Assembly (NCBI RefSeq): GCF_038811545.1
Contig: NZ_CP133319.1
Location: forward strand, 4,538,001 to 4,602,000
Direction: 5' to 3'
Origin: Rhodoligotrophos sp. CJ14
GTDB taxonomy: Bacteria > Pseudomonadota > Alphaproteobacteria > Rhizobiales > Im1
Length of the DNA stretch: 64,000 nucleotides
Positions 1 to 12,173 of this stretch are shown here, in pieces. Both the position numbers and the translations under genes were made by a program. Position 1 is the stretch's first letter, and each line of letters opens with the position of its first letter. The notes under the pieces are model-generated. The model ran no database searches and was not told where the DNA came from. It saw only the letters and a list, made by a program, of their open reading frames with translations.

Positions 1-23
1 CATCCGTGGAAATTCCACGGATG
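1..23. terminator. Perfect hairpin, probably the terminator of the gene upstream of the window
   Basis: The first 23 bases form a perfect inverted repeat with 11-base arms, CATCCGTGGAA and TTCCACGGATG, followed by a T-rich stretch (CTTCGTTTCGTCTC). It ends 63 bases before pyrG. A Rho-independent terminator of the preceding gene is the simplest reading. The T tract is broken, so termination strength is uncertain. Confidence 0.5.
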
Positions 24-47
24 CTTCGTTTCGTCTCAATAAAATAG

Positions 48-1712
<1,665 letters not shown>

Positions 1713-1715
<3 letters not shown>

Positions 1716-1745
1716 AGCAATTTCGAGCGAGGCGGATCCCTCCGA
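1713..1745. repeat. Degenerate copy of the TAGAGCA dispersed intergenic repeat
   Basis: The pyrG stop codon begins TAGAGCAATTTCGAGCGA, which matches the first 18 bases of the elements at 8930 and 23421 with one difference. Similarity then fades. It looks like a decayed member of the same family. Confidence 0.4.
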
Positions 1746-1855
1746 GCGTCTCGCCCCGAAGCCTGCTCGTGCTTTGCCTTTAAAAGGCCCAGCTCACGCA
1801 GCATGACCGGGCGATTTTGTGCAGCTGCGCAAGGCCTGACCTCACACGGGGGATC

Positions 1856-4276
1856 ATGAAGGGACGATCGCTTACAACGGCGCCTTATCTGGTGATCCTG
1901 ACGCTCCTGGCATTGGCCCTATGGAGCATGGGCACGGCTCATGCCCAGGACGCAACCGTCGATCGCATCCAGCGTCAGACGGCGCCTCTCACCAAGCAGC
2001 TGGAGGGAATTAAAACCCAGCTGGACCGTGTGGATCTGCCGACCTCCGAGCTGGAGAAGATCCGCACGAGCATCGAACAGATCCGGGCGCTAACGCTGCA
2101 GATGACGGGAGATCTGCAGGCGCCTCTGACAGCGGCCACCCAAAGCCTCGATCAGCTGGGCCCCCCGCCCGAAGGCGATGCCAAGGAAGCCCCGGAAATC
2201 GCCCAGCAGCGCCAAGCATTGACCCAGCGGCGCGATCAGATCCGGGCGATCCAGGCGCAGCTTGACCTGCTCCGCGTGACAAGTGAGCAGCTCTCCGAGC
2301 AGGCCTCCCGCATCCAGCACGAACGGTTCTTCAGCAAAATCTTTGAGAGCGGGCGCTCAGTGCTCGACCCCAGATTGTGGCTCGAAGGTTTCGCGTCCAT
2401 CGACGCCTTTGTGACGCGCTTTATGACCGTCGTCAGCAATTGGTGGAGCAGGCTTATAGGCGGGCTCTCTCCGCTCACCGCGATGTTGCTCATCGTCGAG
2501 CTGGCCGCGACGATCGCCGCAGCGATGGGGGCCCATCGTGTGCTCAACTGGCTCCTGCGGCCACGGCTGAACAAGCCCAATCCGACCGATCTCGAGCGTC
2601 TCTGGAACGTCTTCGCCGGCGTCTTCGCAGCGACGATCCCGCTGATGATCGCCGTGTTTCTCGTCTCGCTCGTCTTGTCGAGCATCACCGAGATGAGCCA
2701 GCAGGCGCGGCGTATCTATTGGATTTTGGCGTTCTGGGCGGTCATCGCCACGAGCGGCCGCACCTTCATTCGCGGAATCCTGTCCCCGAACGATTCGGCC
2801 TGGCGCGCAGTCGGCATCGCCGATCTTCTCGCTTATCGTTTGAGCAGGCTGCTGGGCGCGCTCTTCCTGGTTTATGCCCTGGACGGCGTCTTCCGCCGTC
2901 TTGCCGACGTCCTTTTCTTGCCGGTCGAATTCTTTTCGATGCAGGGCGCCATAACGGGTGTTCTCACCGTCTTCCTGTTGATCGCCGTGCTGCTGACCGT
3001 TCGTCGAACCGAGGATGGCGAGGATACGGACTCAAAGCCACCACCGGATCTGGGCTGGTTCGGATGGGCTGCCAAGCTGCCCCTGGTTTATTGGGCCATT
3101 GCGGCCACCATCTCCGTCGCGCTGGTGGTGGGCTTGATCGCGCTGGCCCAATATCTCAGTCAGCAAGTTGTCGTGCTGACGATCCTGGTGGCTGTGCTGA
3201 TGCTGATCCACTATCTGGCGGATCACCTTGTCAGCGACGGCATCAAACCGAACCGCCCGGTGGGCCGCTTCCTGCGCCGCACCCTATCCTTGACCAATCA
3301 CAGTGTGGATCGCATCGGCGTTGTCATTACAACGCTGGTGGATTTCGGTCTGGTCTTCATCGGCGTCCCGCTGGTGATCTTGCAGACCGCCGTCACCTGG
3401 GTCGACATTACGAGCTGGCTCACCACCGCCTTCTGGGGCTTCCGGCTCGGCGGCATAACCATATCGCTTTACACGGTGGTCGCGGCCATCCTGGCCTTCG
3501 CCTTTGGCGTGATCATCACCAAGCTGTTTACCCGCTGGCTTGATGCGCGCGTGCTTGCGCGCACGCAGCTCAACAAGGGCTTGCGGGATTCGATCCATAC
3601 CGGCGTCACCTATATCGGCTACATCCTGGCCGGCATCTTCGCCCTCAGCTATGCCGGCCTGAACTTCGCGAACCTAGCCATCATCGCCGGTGCGCTGGGT
3701 GTCGGTATCGGTTTCGGCCTGCAGAGCATCGTCAACAACTTCGTCTCCGGCCTCATTCTCTTGGCCGAGCGCCCGATCAAGGTGGGTGACCTGATCAAGG
3801 TGACGGGCGGGCAGGGGATCGTGAAGCGCATCAATGTGCGCTCCACCGAGATCGAGACGGCGGACAAATCCTCCGTGATCGTGCCCAATTCGAGCCTGAT
3901 CTCGGAAAATGTGCAGAACTGGACCCATACCGACACTATGGGCCGGGTGCTCGTGGCCGTGCGTGCAGATCCGGAGGCCGATCCTGAAAAGGTGCTGCAG
4001 ATCATGACGAGCATCGCCCAGCGTCATGAAAAGATCCTGGCTTTTCCAGCGCCTTTGGCCCTGTTCACCAATTTCGGCCCGGCCGCCAATGAATTCGAGC
4101 TCTACGCCTATGTCGCCGACGCGCTCTCGGTCGGCGGGGTTGCAAGTGATTTGCGGATCGCCATCAGAAAGGCCTTTGAAGAGAACGATATCGGGATGCC
4201 TTACAACGTCCAGGACGTTAAGCTCGTCAAATCGGCCGACAAAGCCGCGCCGCAAGAGGGTGAGGGTGGAGAATGA
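1856..4276 (+). CDS. DUF3772/MscS-type mechanosensitive channel protein
   Basis: Large inner-membrane protein of 806 residues from the ATG at 1856, which follows a GGGGGAT ribosome site; an in-frame TTG at 1817 is less likely. A signal peptide ends near AHAQ. A periplasmic coiled-coil region of about 150 residues follows, then about ten hydrophobic segments. The last third is the MscS core: a Gly/Ala-rich pore helix (GALGVGIGFGLQ), then SIVNNFVSGLILLAERPIKVGDLIKV and the beta domain with VIVPNSSLISENVQNWT. Members open under membrane tension to release solutes during hypo-osmotic shock; large versions may have other gating roles. It overlaps the next gene by ATGA, so it is translationally coupled to the VOC gene and kdsA. 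Confidence 0.9.
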   Translation: MKGRSLTTAPYLVILTLLALALWSMGTAHAQDATVDRIQRQTAPLTKQLEGIKTQLDRVDLPTSELEKIRTSIEQIRALTLQMTGDLQAPLTAATQSLDQLGPPPEGDAKEAPEIAQQRQALTQRRDQIRAIQAQLDLLRVTSEQLSEQASRIQHERFFSKIFESGRSVLDPRLWLEGFASIDAFVTRFMTVVSNWWSRLIGGLSPLTAMLLIVELAATIAAAMGAHRVLNWLLRPRLNKPNPTDLERLWNVFAGVFAATIPLMIAVFLVSLVLSSITEMSQQARRIYWILAFWAVIATSGRTFIRGILSPNDSAWRAVGIADLLAYRLSRLLGALFLVYALDGVFRRLADVLFLPVEFFSMQGAITGVLTVFLLIAVLLTVRRTEDGEDTDSKPPPDLGWFGWAAKLPLVYWAIAATISVALVVGLIALAQYLSQQVVVLTILVAVLMLIHYLADHLVSDGIKPNRPVGRFLRRTLSLTNHSVDRIGVVITTLVDFGLVFIGVPLVILQTAVTWVDITSWLTTAFWGFRLGGITISLYTVVAAILAFAFGVIITKLFTRWLDARVLARTQLNKGLRDSIHTGVTYIGYILAGIFALSYAGLNFANLAIIAGALGVGIGFGLQSIVNNFVSGLILLAERPIKVGDLIKVTGGQGIVKRINVRSTEIETADKSSVIVPNSSLISENVQNWTHTDTMGRVLVAVRADPEADPEKVLQIMTSIAQRHEKILAFPAPLALFTNFGPAANEFELYAYVADALSVGGVASDLRIAIRKAFEENDIGMPYNVQDVKLVKSADKAAPQEGEGGE

Positions 4277-5142
4277 AAGGCATCGATCATCTCGTGCTCT
4301 GTGTGGATGATCTTGACGAAGCGGTGGCCCGCTACAGGGCGATGGGCTTCACCTTGACGCCGCGCGCGATCCACCCCTTCGGCACCATGAACCAGCTCGT
4401 GCAGTTCGATGGCTCCTTCCTTGAGATCCTGGCCGTGCGTGCGCCGACTGAGGTGCCCGAGCATGGTGCCCATCACTTCAGCTTTGCGGCCTTCAATCGC
4501 GATTTTCTCGACCGCGGTGAAGGCTTCTCGATGCTGGTGCTCGACAGCGATGATGCCCGCGCCGACCAGCAGCGCTATGTGAAGGCGGGCATCTCGCGCT
4601 TCGAGCCCTTCGACTTCCAGCGCAAGGCCAAGCTGCCCGATGGCGAGGAGGTGACGGTGGGCTTCTCGCTCGCTTTTGCCGCCCACGAGGCGATGGGCCG
4701 GGCCGGCTTCTTCGTTTGCCAGCAGCGGGCACCGCAATATTTCTGGAAGCGTGACTACCAGCTCCATCCCAACGGCGCGCTTGGCATTGGCTGTGCGCTC
4801 ATGCTGGGCGAGGAGCCGAAGGCCTATGCGGATTTCTTCCAGGCCTTCACGGGCGAGGAGCCTCAGCGCCTTGCCGATGACGAGATCGCATTCAGCCTCA
4901 GCCGCGGCGGTGTCCGCATGTTCTCTCCGGCTGCCTGGGCGCGGCATTATCCGGCCGCCCTCGCGCCCGATCTGGCCGAGGGGCCATGCTTTGCAGGCTT
5001 CGTGATCGAGGTCAGTGATCTCGGCCGCACGGCCGAAGCGCTCGATGACGGCCATATCGCCTATCTCCGCGATGGAGGCCGGCTGATCGTGGCGCCCGAT
5101 GAGGCCTTTAACACCACCATCCTGTTCGAGGAACGGCGCTGA
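4273..5142 (+). CDS. VOC-fold glyoxalase-like protein
   Basis: A 289-residue cytoplasmic protein of the vicinal-oxygen-chelate fold, Glyoxalase_3-like type. The N terminus [26 protein letters not shown] is the usual first beta-alpha unit with the metal-type His. HHFSF near residue 75 and the second half ([11 protein letters not shown]) complete the two modules. The substrate is unknown. The start overlaps the mscS stop (ATGA) and its stop overlaps the kdsA start (TGATG), so the three genes form one tightly coupled operon. The placement next to kdsA is likely positional rather than functional. Confidence 0.85.
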   Translation: MKGIDHLVLCVDDLDEAVARYRAMGFTLTPRAIHPFGTMNQLVQFDGSFLEILAVRAPTEVPEHGAHHFSFAAFNRDFLDRGEGFSMLVLDSDDARADQQRYVKAGISRFEPFDFQRKAKLPDGEEVTVGFSLAFAAHEAMGRAGFFVCQQRAPQYFWKRDYQLHPNGALGIGCALMLGEEPKAYADFFQAFTGEEPQRLADDEIAFSLSRGGVRMFSPAAWARHYPAALAPDLAEGPCFAGFVIEVSDLGRTAEALDDGHIAYLRDGGRLIVAPDEAFNTTILFEERR

Positions 5143-5972
5143 TGCTCAATTCGGTCGTATCGATCGGCAATGTTCGCTTCGGCAATGACCTGCCGCTCAC
5201 GCTGATCGCGGGCCCATGCCAGCTCGAATCGCGCGACCATGCCTTCGACATGGCAGGCAGCCTCAAGGAAATTGCCGAGCGGCTGGGGATCGGCCTCGTC
5301 TACAAGACCTCGTTCGACAAGGCCAATCGCACGAGTTTGAGTGGCAAGCGCGGCATCGGGCTGGATGCGGCGTTGCCCATCTTCGAGGATCTGCGCCGCG
5401 CCTTTGCGCTGCCTGTCCTGACCGATGTGCACGAACCCGGCCAATGCGCCGAGGTGGCGACCGTGGTCGATATTCTGCAGATCCCCGCCTTTCTGTGCCG
5501 TCAGACCGATCTGCTTATCGCGGCTGCGCGCACCGGCAAGCCGGTCAATGTAAAGAAGGGCCAGTTCTTGGCACCTTGGGATATGCGCAACGTCGCCGAT
5601 AAGCTCTCTGGCGCCGGCGCGCGTGATGTGCTGCTGACGGAACGCGGTGTCTCCTTCGGCTACAACACCTTGGTATCCGACATGCGCGCGCTGCCCATCA
5701 TGCGGGCCATTGGCTCCCCCGTCATCTTTGACGCAACCCATTCGGTGCAGCAGCCGGGCGGCCAAGGCACATCCTCCGGCGGTGAACGCTCCTTCGTGCC
5801 GGTGCTGGCGCGCGCCGCCGTGGCGGTGGGCGTTGCAGGCGTTTTCATTGAGACGCACGAAGACCCGAACGAGGCACCCTCCGACGGCCCAAATATGATT
5901 CCCCTCAGGGACATGGAAGCGCTGCTTGAGAATTTGATTCAGTTCGATAAGCTCGCCAAATCTTGCCGCTGA
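5142..5972 (+). CDS. kdsA: 3-deoxy-8-phosphooctulonate synthase (KDO-8-phosphate synthase)
   Basis: Condenses phosphoenolpyruvate with arabinose-5-phosphate to KDO-8-phosphate for lipopolysaccharide inner core. At 276 residues it is of normal length. Family motifs are [44 protein letters not shown] and the C-terminal [18 protein letters not shown]. The Cys in AGPCQLES is the residue that marks the metal-dependent class; the metal-free class has Asn there. It follows the VOC gene with a one-base TGATG overlap. Confidence 0.97.
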   Translation: MLNSVVSIGNVRFGNDLPLTLIAGPCQLESRDHAFDMAGSLKEIAERLGIGLVYKTSFDKANRTSLSGKRGIGLDAALPIFEDLRRAFALPVLTDVHEPGQCAEVATVVDILQIPAFLCRQTDLLIAAARTGKPVNVKKGQFLAPWDMRNVADKLSGAGARDVLLTERGVSFGYNTLVSDMRALPIMRAIGSPVIFDATHSVQQPGGQGTSSGGERSFVPVLARAAVAVGVAGVFIETHEDPNEAPSDGPNMIPLRDMEALLENLIQFDKLAKSCR

Positions 5973-6160
5973 TCATCGTTGCTTCGGCCCGGCCAGCGCG
6001 CTACTTTTGCCGGCAAGGCCGATACAGCCTGCCGCTCGCGAAGCCGATATGGCTTTTGGTGAATGTATCGTGAGAGTGGTCATCGTCCGATCCTTCAAGG
6101 CCGGCGAATGTCAGCAATGCGAGCCCTGACGTGATATCGCCGGGTTGTGAGGATTGCGAC

Positions 6161-6703
6161 ATGCGCACCTTTCGCGATGCCAAACTGATGGCCAAGGCGC
6201 TTCGAAGCAGCCTTGAGCAGCACGGTCTTATGCTGTCCCATGCGAACGCCTTGGAACTGGTCGCCAAACAATTTGGCGTGCCCGACTGGAACGTGCTCGC
6301 GGCGAAGATCGCACACGCCGACAATGACGGTCCCCGTTTCGAGCGTACGGCGCCTATTCTGCGCATCTTCGATGAGCAGAGGGCACGTGAATTCTACCTC
6401 GACTTTCTTGGCTTCACGCTCGATTGGGAGCATCGTTTCGGCGAAAATCTCCCGCTCTACGCGCAGGTTTCGCGTGCCGGGCTCACCCTCCATCTGAGCG
6501 GCCATCATGGAGATGCGAGCCCAGGATCGACTGTCTTCGTCACCATGCGCGGCGTGGCAGATTATCAGCGGGAGCTGGTGGCCAAGAACTATCGTCACAT
6601 GCGGCCTGGCGTGGAGACCGTTCCCTGGGGACGGGTGATGGAGGTCATCGATCCCTTCAGCAATCGCATTCGCTTCTGCGAGCCGTCGCAGGCTGAACGC
6701 TGA
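6161..6703 (+). CDS. Glyoxalase-superfamily (bleomycin-resistance-like) protein
   Basis: A 180-residue protein from the ATG at 6161; an in-frame GTG at 6131 is possible but adds a Cys-rich lead. The first 60 residues (DAKLMAKALRSSL..., ANALELVAKQFGVPDWNVLAAKI) form a small helical module that often precedes a VOC domain. The VOC domain follows (PILRIFDEQRAREFYLDFLGFTLDWEHRF ... RVMEVIDPFSNRIRFCEP) and closes with the Glu-containing metal strand. Members are annotated as glyoxalase or antibiotic-binding proteins, but no substrate can be assigned. It stands alone between kdsA and serS. Confidence 0.85.
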   Translation: MRTFRDAKLMAKALRSSLEQHGLMLSHANALELVAKQFGVPDWNVLAAKIAHADNDGPRFERTAPILRIFDEQRAREFYLDFLGFTLDWEHRFGENLPLYAQVSRAGLTLHLSGHHGDASPGSTVFVTMRGVADYQRELVAKNYRHMRPGVETVPWGRVMEVIDPFSNRIRFCEPSQAER

Positions 6704-6789
6704 CATCGGGCGAGCCGGGCTGAGGCCCAGGTTCAGGTGGCTTGCCGCATCCGGAGCGAGCGCGTATACAGCCACCTCTAACCTAGTGA

Positions 6790-8929
<2,140 letters not shown>

Positions 8930-8932
<3 letters not shown>

Positions 8933-8996
8933 AGCATTTTCGAGCGAAGTGGTTACCGGTTCGCGTGAAGAATGCGAGCAGCAAAAGACTAGAGCA
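8930..8996. repeat. Dispersed intergenic repeat, copy 1
   Basis: Begins with the surE stop codon: TAGAGCATTTTCGAGCGAAG followed by TGGTTACCGGTTCGCG. The first 36 bases differ at one position from the copy at 23421. The unit seems to run on to a second AGAGCATT near 8991. Elements of this sequence type are frequent between genes in Hyphomicrobiales. Confidence 0.75.
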
Positions 8997-9067
8997 TTGC
9001 TCGGTCAGCGGAGCACCGATGGCCGTTGGAATGCGATAGGACACAGAGCCAAGACAAAGAGATTGAA

Positions 9068-9102
9068 GAGCATGATCTGCTTCGGCAGAACGGATCATGC
9101 TC
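9068..9102. repeat. Inverted repeat GAGCATGATC...GATCATGCTC
   Basis: Perfect 10-base arms at 9068-9077 and 9093-9102 around a 15-base centre that itself pairs (TGC TTCG GCA). It lies 24 bases before pcm. The form is that of another common Hyphomicrobiales intergenic element. A transcript across it would fold into a stable hairpin just upstream of the pcm start. Confidence 0.65.
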
Positions 9103-9126
9103 CGGGGTCCGACGCAGGATTCTAAG

Positions 9127-9837
9127 ATGGCATTACCGCCGCGCGGCAAGCAGACCACGATCGCGCCGCCTCATCTCGCGCAAATCGGCAAGGTCAACGC
9201 AACCGATACCCGCAAGATCCAGCTGATCATGCATCTGCGTAACCAGGGGATACGTAGCATCCGGGTGCTCGACGCTATTGAGCGCGTGCCGCGCGAGATG
9301 TTCATTGAAGAGATCTTTGCCGATCAGGCCTATGCCGATCAGTCGCTGCCCATCGCCTGCGGCCAGACCATCTCGCAACCCTTCATTGTTGCCTTCATGA
9401 GCGATCGGCTCGATGTGACGGACCGGATGAAGGTTCTGGAGATTGGCACGGGCTCGGGCTACCAGACGGCCGTGCTGGCCCATATAAGCCGCCGCGTCTA
9501 TACGATTGAGCGCTATCGTGCCCTCACGCGCGCCGCTGAGGATCGCTTCAAGGCGCTGAAGCTCACCAACATCACCGCCGTGACTGGCGATGGCATGAAG
9601 GGCTGGCCCAGCCAGGCACCGTTCGACCGCATCATTGTCACCGCCGCGGCCCCAACCATGCCGCTTGCCTTGCTCGAGCAGTTGAAGGTTGGCGGCACCA
9701 TGATCCTGCCGATCGAAACCTCACCAGGCCGCCAGGAGCTCCAGCGGGTCGTGCGCACCGAGGAGAGCTACGAACGCCAATCGCTTTTGCCAGTCCGCTT
9801 CGTGCCGCTCGTGCCCGGCATGCCCCGCGAGGCGTAA
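9127..9837 (+). CDS. pcm: Protein-L-isoaspartate O-methyltransferase
   Basis: SAM-dependent repair enzyme that methylates isoaspartyl residues in damaged proteins. A start at ATG 9127 gives 236 residues. The PCMT fold is clear: RVPREMFIEEIFADQAYAD, the substrate loop PIACGQTISQPFIVAFM, SAM motif I VLEIGTGSGYQTAVLA, and FDRIIVTAAAPTMP. The 30-residue lead before the methyltransferase fold is slightly longer than in E. coli. It follows surE after a 194-base gap filled with repeat elements. Confidence 0.95.
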   Translation: MALPPRGKQTTIAPPHLAQIGKVNATDTRKIQLIMHLRNQGIRSIRVLDAIERVPREMFIEEIFADQAYADQSLPIACGQTISQPFIVAFMSDRLDVTDRMKVLEIGTGSGYQTAVLAHISRRVYTIERYRALTRAAEDRFKALKLTNITAVTGDGMKGWPSQAPFDRIIVTAAAPTMPLALLEQLKVGGTMILPIETSPGRQELQRVVRTEESYERQSLLPVRFVPLVPGMPREA

Positions 9838-9963
9838 AGCTCAGGGCAGAGGCGCCACCACTTGGACGATCCGTGCGGCGTCCGGAACTGTCGAAAACCC
9901 GTCATATTTCCGGCCTGGATCTGTGTAGCATCCGCGAGCTTCCGTACCTTTTTAGGGCTTGGC

Positions 9964-9979
9964 TTAAGTGTCTTTTAAC
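9964..9979. promoter_or_regulatory. Candidate CtrA-binding box (TTAA-N7-TTAAC)
   Basis: TTAAGTGTCTTTTAAC fits the full CtrA consensus TTAA-N7-TTAAC of alphaproteobacteria. It ends 52 bases before the LysM/M23 gene. A further TTAAC lies at 9980-9984. The location suits cell-cycle control of an envelope/division factor. Based on consensus match only. Confidence 0.55.
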
Positions 9980-10031
9980 TTAACCCGTTCACTATCTTGT
10001 TCGAATGGTTCAGTTGCGGGAGTTGAGTTTG

Positions 10032-11390
10032 ATGCGTTGCTCCACCACGGGCCCGATGAGGGCAAAGCGCGTTGCACGGTTTGCAGGCGCGGTGGCGCTC
10101 GCCGGTCTGTCGGCCGCGTGCAGCGCCGACATGACGCGTTTCGGGCCAGCGACGACAGGGTCCACCGGGGGCTCCTATGGAGCGGCGCAGGCGACAGCGC
10201 CGACCGCCGTGGCATCTTCGGATGGTGTCCAAAGATCCCAGATCCCTCCAGCCGGAGGCGGCGCCTATTCGACCGGGGCCTATCAGACTGGCGCCTATCG
10301 CCCGGCGAATACAGCCTATACCGGCAGCACCGGCGGCTATGCCTCCGCCCCGGCCTCAGCCCCCGTTCAGCAGGCAAGCTATAGCGCGCCAGCAACCGGC
10401 GGTGCACAAGTGACCGTGCGGCCGGGCCAGACCCTCTATGCAGTTGCGCGTGAGAATGGTGTCTCGGTCAACCAGCTGGTCGCCGTGAATGGGCTCACCC
10501 CACCTTATGCCGTCAAGCCTGGCCAGGTGCTGCGCCTGCCAAGCGGAAATACATCCTCGGCCTCGACCTATGGTGGTGGTGCGACCGGAATTCGCTCAGC
10601 CCCGGCTGTGGCCGCGGCGGCGACCGCATCGGCCTCCGGCAGCCATGTGGTGAAGCCCGGCGAGACCCTTTACAGCCTCGGCCGCGCCTACAATGTATCG
10701 CCGGCTACCATCGCGAGCCTCAATGGCTATTCCATGGATTATCAGCTGAAGGTGGGCGAGAGCGTTCGTATCCCCGGCTCGGGCTCCTCGACTGCTGCCG
10801 CAACGACGGGCACCAAGGTCGCCTCGCTCGATCCCAATCCACCGGCATCCGCCACGCCTGCGCCAGGGCCGAGCACCCTTGGTCAGATCCCGGCAAAGGG
10901 CGCATCGACGAGCGCCGACATGGGGGCGAGCAGCACCGCTCCGCAGACATCCAAAGCGGCCGCGGCGCCCGCCGCCCCGCCGCCCGCCAGTGCGGCCAAC
11001 AACTTCCGCTGGCCGGTGAAAGGGCGCGTCATCTCCAAATATGGCGACATGCCCAATGGCGCGCGGAATGACGGCATTAACATTGCCGTTCCCGAGGGCA
11101 CCAGCGTGCGAGCTGCGGAGAATGGCGTGGTTGCCTATGCCGGCAGCGAGCTGAAAGGCTATGGCAACCTCGTGCTCATCCGCCATGAGGGTGGCTGGGT
11201 GACCGCTTACGCTCACAATAAGGAACTTCTGGTCAAACGTGGTGATCAGATCAAGCGCGGTGATGTGATCGCCAAGGCCGGTGCCACCGGCTCCGTCTCG
11301 AGCCCGCAGGTCCATTTCGAGATCCGTAAAGGTGCTCAAGCCGTCGATCCCATGAGCCACTTGGGCTCGACCTATGTGGCGGGCGACTGA
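10032..11390 (+). CDS. nlpD: LysM/M23 lipoprotein-like amidase activator (NlpD type)
   Basis: Exported peptidoglycan-binding protein of 452 residues. The N terminus is a signal peptide ending LSAAC, a weak lipobox. Two LysM modules follow at about 126-168 (VRPGQTLYAVARENGVSV) and 203-246 (KPGETLYSLGRAYNVSP), separated by Ala/Ser/Thr/Pro-rich linkers, then an M23 (LytM) domain at about 325-450. The M23 zinc site is degenerate: the usual HxGxD reads NDGIN and the final HxH reads QVH. That pattern marks EnvC/NlpD factors, which activate cell-wall amidases rather than cut peptidoglycan themselves. Gene order surE-pcm-this gene supports the name. Starts at 10005 or 10056 are possible. Confidence 0.88.
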   Translation: MRCSTTGPMRAKRVARFAGAVALAGLSAACSADMTRFGPATTGSTGGSYGAAQATAPTAVASSDGVQRSQIPPAGGGAYSTGAYQTGAYRPANTAYTGSTGGYASAPASAPVQQASYSAPATGGAQVTVRPGQTLYAVARENGVSVNQLVAVNGLTPPYAVKPGQVLRLPSGNTSSASTYGGGATGIRSAPAVAAAATASASGSHVVKPGETLYSLGRAYNVSPATIASLNGYSMDYQLKVGESVRIPGSGSSTAAATTGTKVASLDPNPPASATPAPGPSTLGQIPAKGASTSADMGASSTAPQTSKAAAAPAAPPPASAANNFRWPVKGRVISKYGDMPNGARNDGINIAVPEGTSVRAAENGVVAYAGSELKGYGNLVLIRHEGGWVTAYAHNKELLVKRGDQIKRGDVIAKAGATGSVSSPQVHFEIRKGAQAVDPMSHLGSTYVAGD

Positions 11391-11422
11391 GCATCGCCTG
11401 GCATACAGTAACTGTCCTATTG

Positions 11423-11461
11423 CAATCGGTCGGATATAACAGTCCGGCCGATTGTTTTTTT
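11423..11461 (+). terminator. Rho-independent terminator after nlpD
   Basis: CAATCGGTCGGA pairs with TCCGGCCGATTG (one G-U pair) around an 8-base loop and is followed by seven T. It ends 28 bases before the GST gene. Confidence 0.9.
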
Positions 11462-11489
11462 AGCGATCGCGCTTGCTCGGGAGGAATTC

Positions 11490-12152
11490 ATGCTCAAGGT
11501 TTGGGGCCGCGCCAATTCCATCAATGTGCAGAAGGTGATGTGGACCCTCGGCGAGCTCGGGCTCGCCTATGAACGCACGCCCGTCGGTGGCAGCTTCGGC
11601 GGAACCGCTGACCCAGCCTATAGAGCAATGAACCCGAATGGACTCGTGCCCACCATCCTTGATGGTGACACGGTTCTGTGGGAATCCAACGCGATCGTGC
11701 GTTATCTCGCGGCCAAGTACGATGCGGGCGGCCTTTGGCCGGAGGATCCGCTGGCCTGTGGCCGCTCGGACCGCTGGATGGACTGGACCGCGACGACCTT
11801 GTCCCCCGCCATGACGCCGGTCTTCATGGCAACGGTCCGTGCGCCGCGCAATGCACCTCCGCCGGAAGACTTCTCCGCGGCGCTCGACAAGCTCTCAAGC
11901 CAGTTCCGCATCATCGAGGAGGCGCTGAGCCGGAGCGACTATATTGCCGGAACGAGGCTCACCATTGGTGATATCGCAGTGGGTGTCTTCGTCGCCCGCT
12001 ATCTCCGCATGCCGATCACCCGGCCGCTTCTGCCGCGCATTGAGGTCTATTTTGCCCGTCTGAAGGAGCATCCGGCCTTTCGCACCCATGTGATGGTGCC
12101 CTTCGGCACCTGCCAGGAGGAATGGGCAGCACTTGAGCGAGAGCACGGCTGA
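11490..12152 (+). CDS. Glutathione S-transferase family protein
   Basis: A 220-residue cytosolic GST-fold protein. The N-terminal thioredoxin-like domain (LKVWGRANSINVQKVMWTLGELGLAYE) contains the cis-Pro (GLVPTI) and the gamma-glutamyl-binding pair WESNAIVRYLA. The all-helical C-terminal domain has the N-capping motif TIGDIAVG. The catalytic Ser/Cys position near residue 11 is Ser-like (NSINVQK). A strong ribosome site (GGGAGGAA) precedes the ATG. Substrate unknown. It converges on the copper amine oxidase gene. Confidence 0.93.
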   Translation: MLKVWGRANSINVQKVMWTLGELGLAYERTPVGGSFGGTADPAYRAMNPNGLVPTILDGDTVLWESNAIVRYLAAKYDAGGLWPEDPLACGRSDRWMDWTATTLSPAMTPVFMATVRAPRNAPPPEDFSAALDKLSSQFRIIEEALSRSDYIAGTRLTIGDIAVGVFVARYLRMPITRPLLPRIEVYFARLKEHPAFRTHVMVPFGTCQEEWAALEREHG

Positions 12153-12173
12153 AGCGGGCCACATGCCGCTTCA
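12150..12173. terminator. Hairpin between convergent genes that contains both stop codons
   Basis: TGAAGCGG at 12150-12157 pairs perfectly with CCGCTTCA at 12166-12173. The first three bases are the GST stop and the last three are the complement of the amine oxidase stop. It may act in both directions, though T tracts are short. Confidence 0.5.

Noticed and set aside
2377-3543. Long open frame overlapping the MscS gene
   Set aside because: Arg/His/Ala-rich translation with no family features; it is an alternative frame of a high-GC gene.
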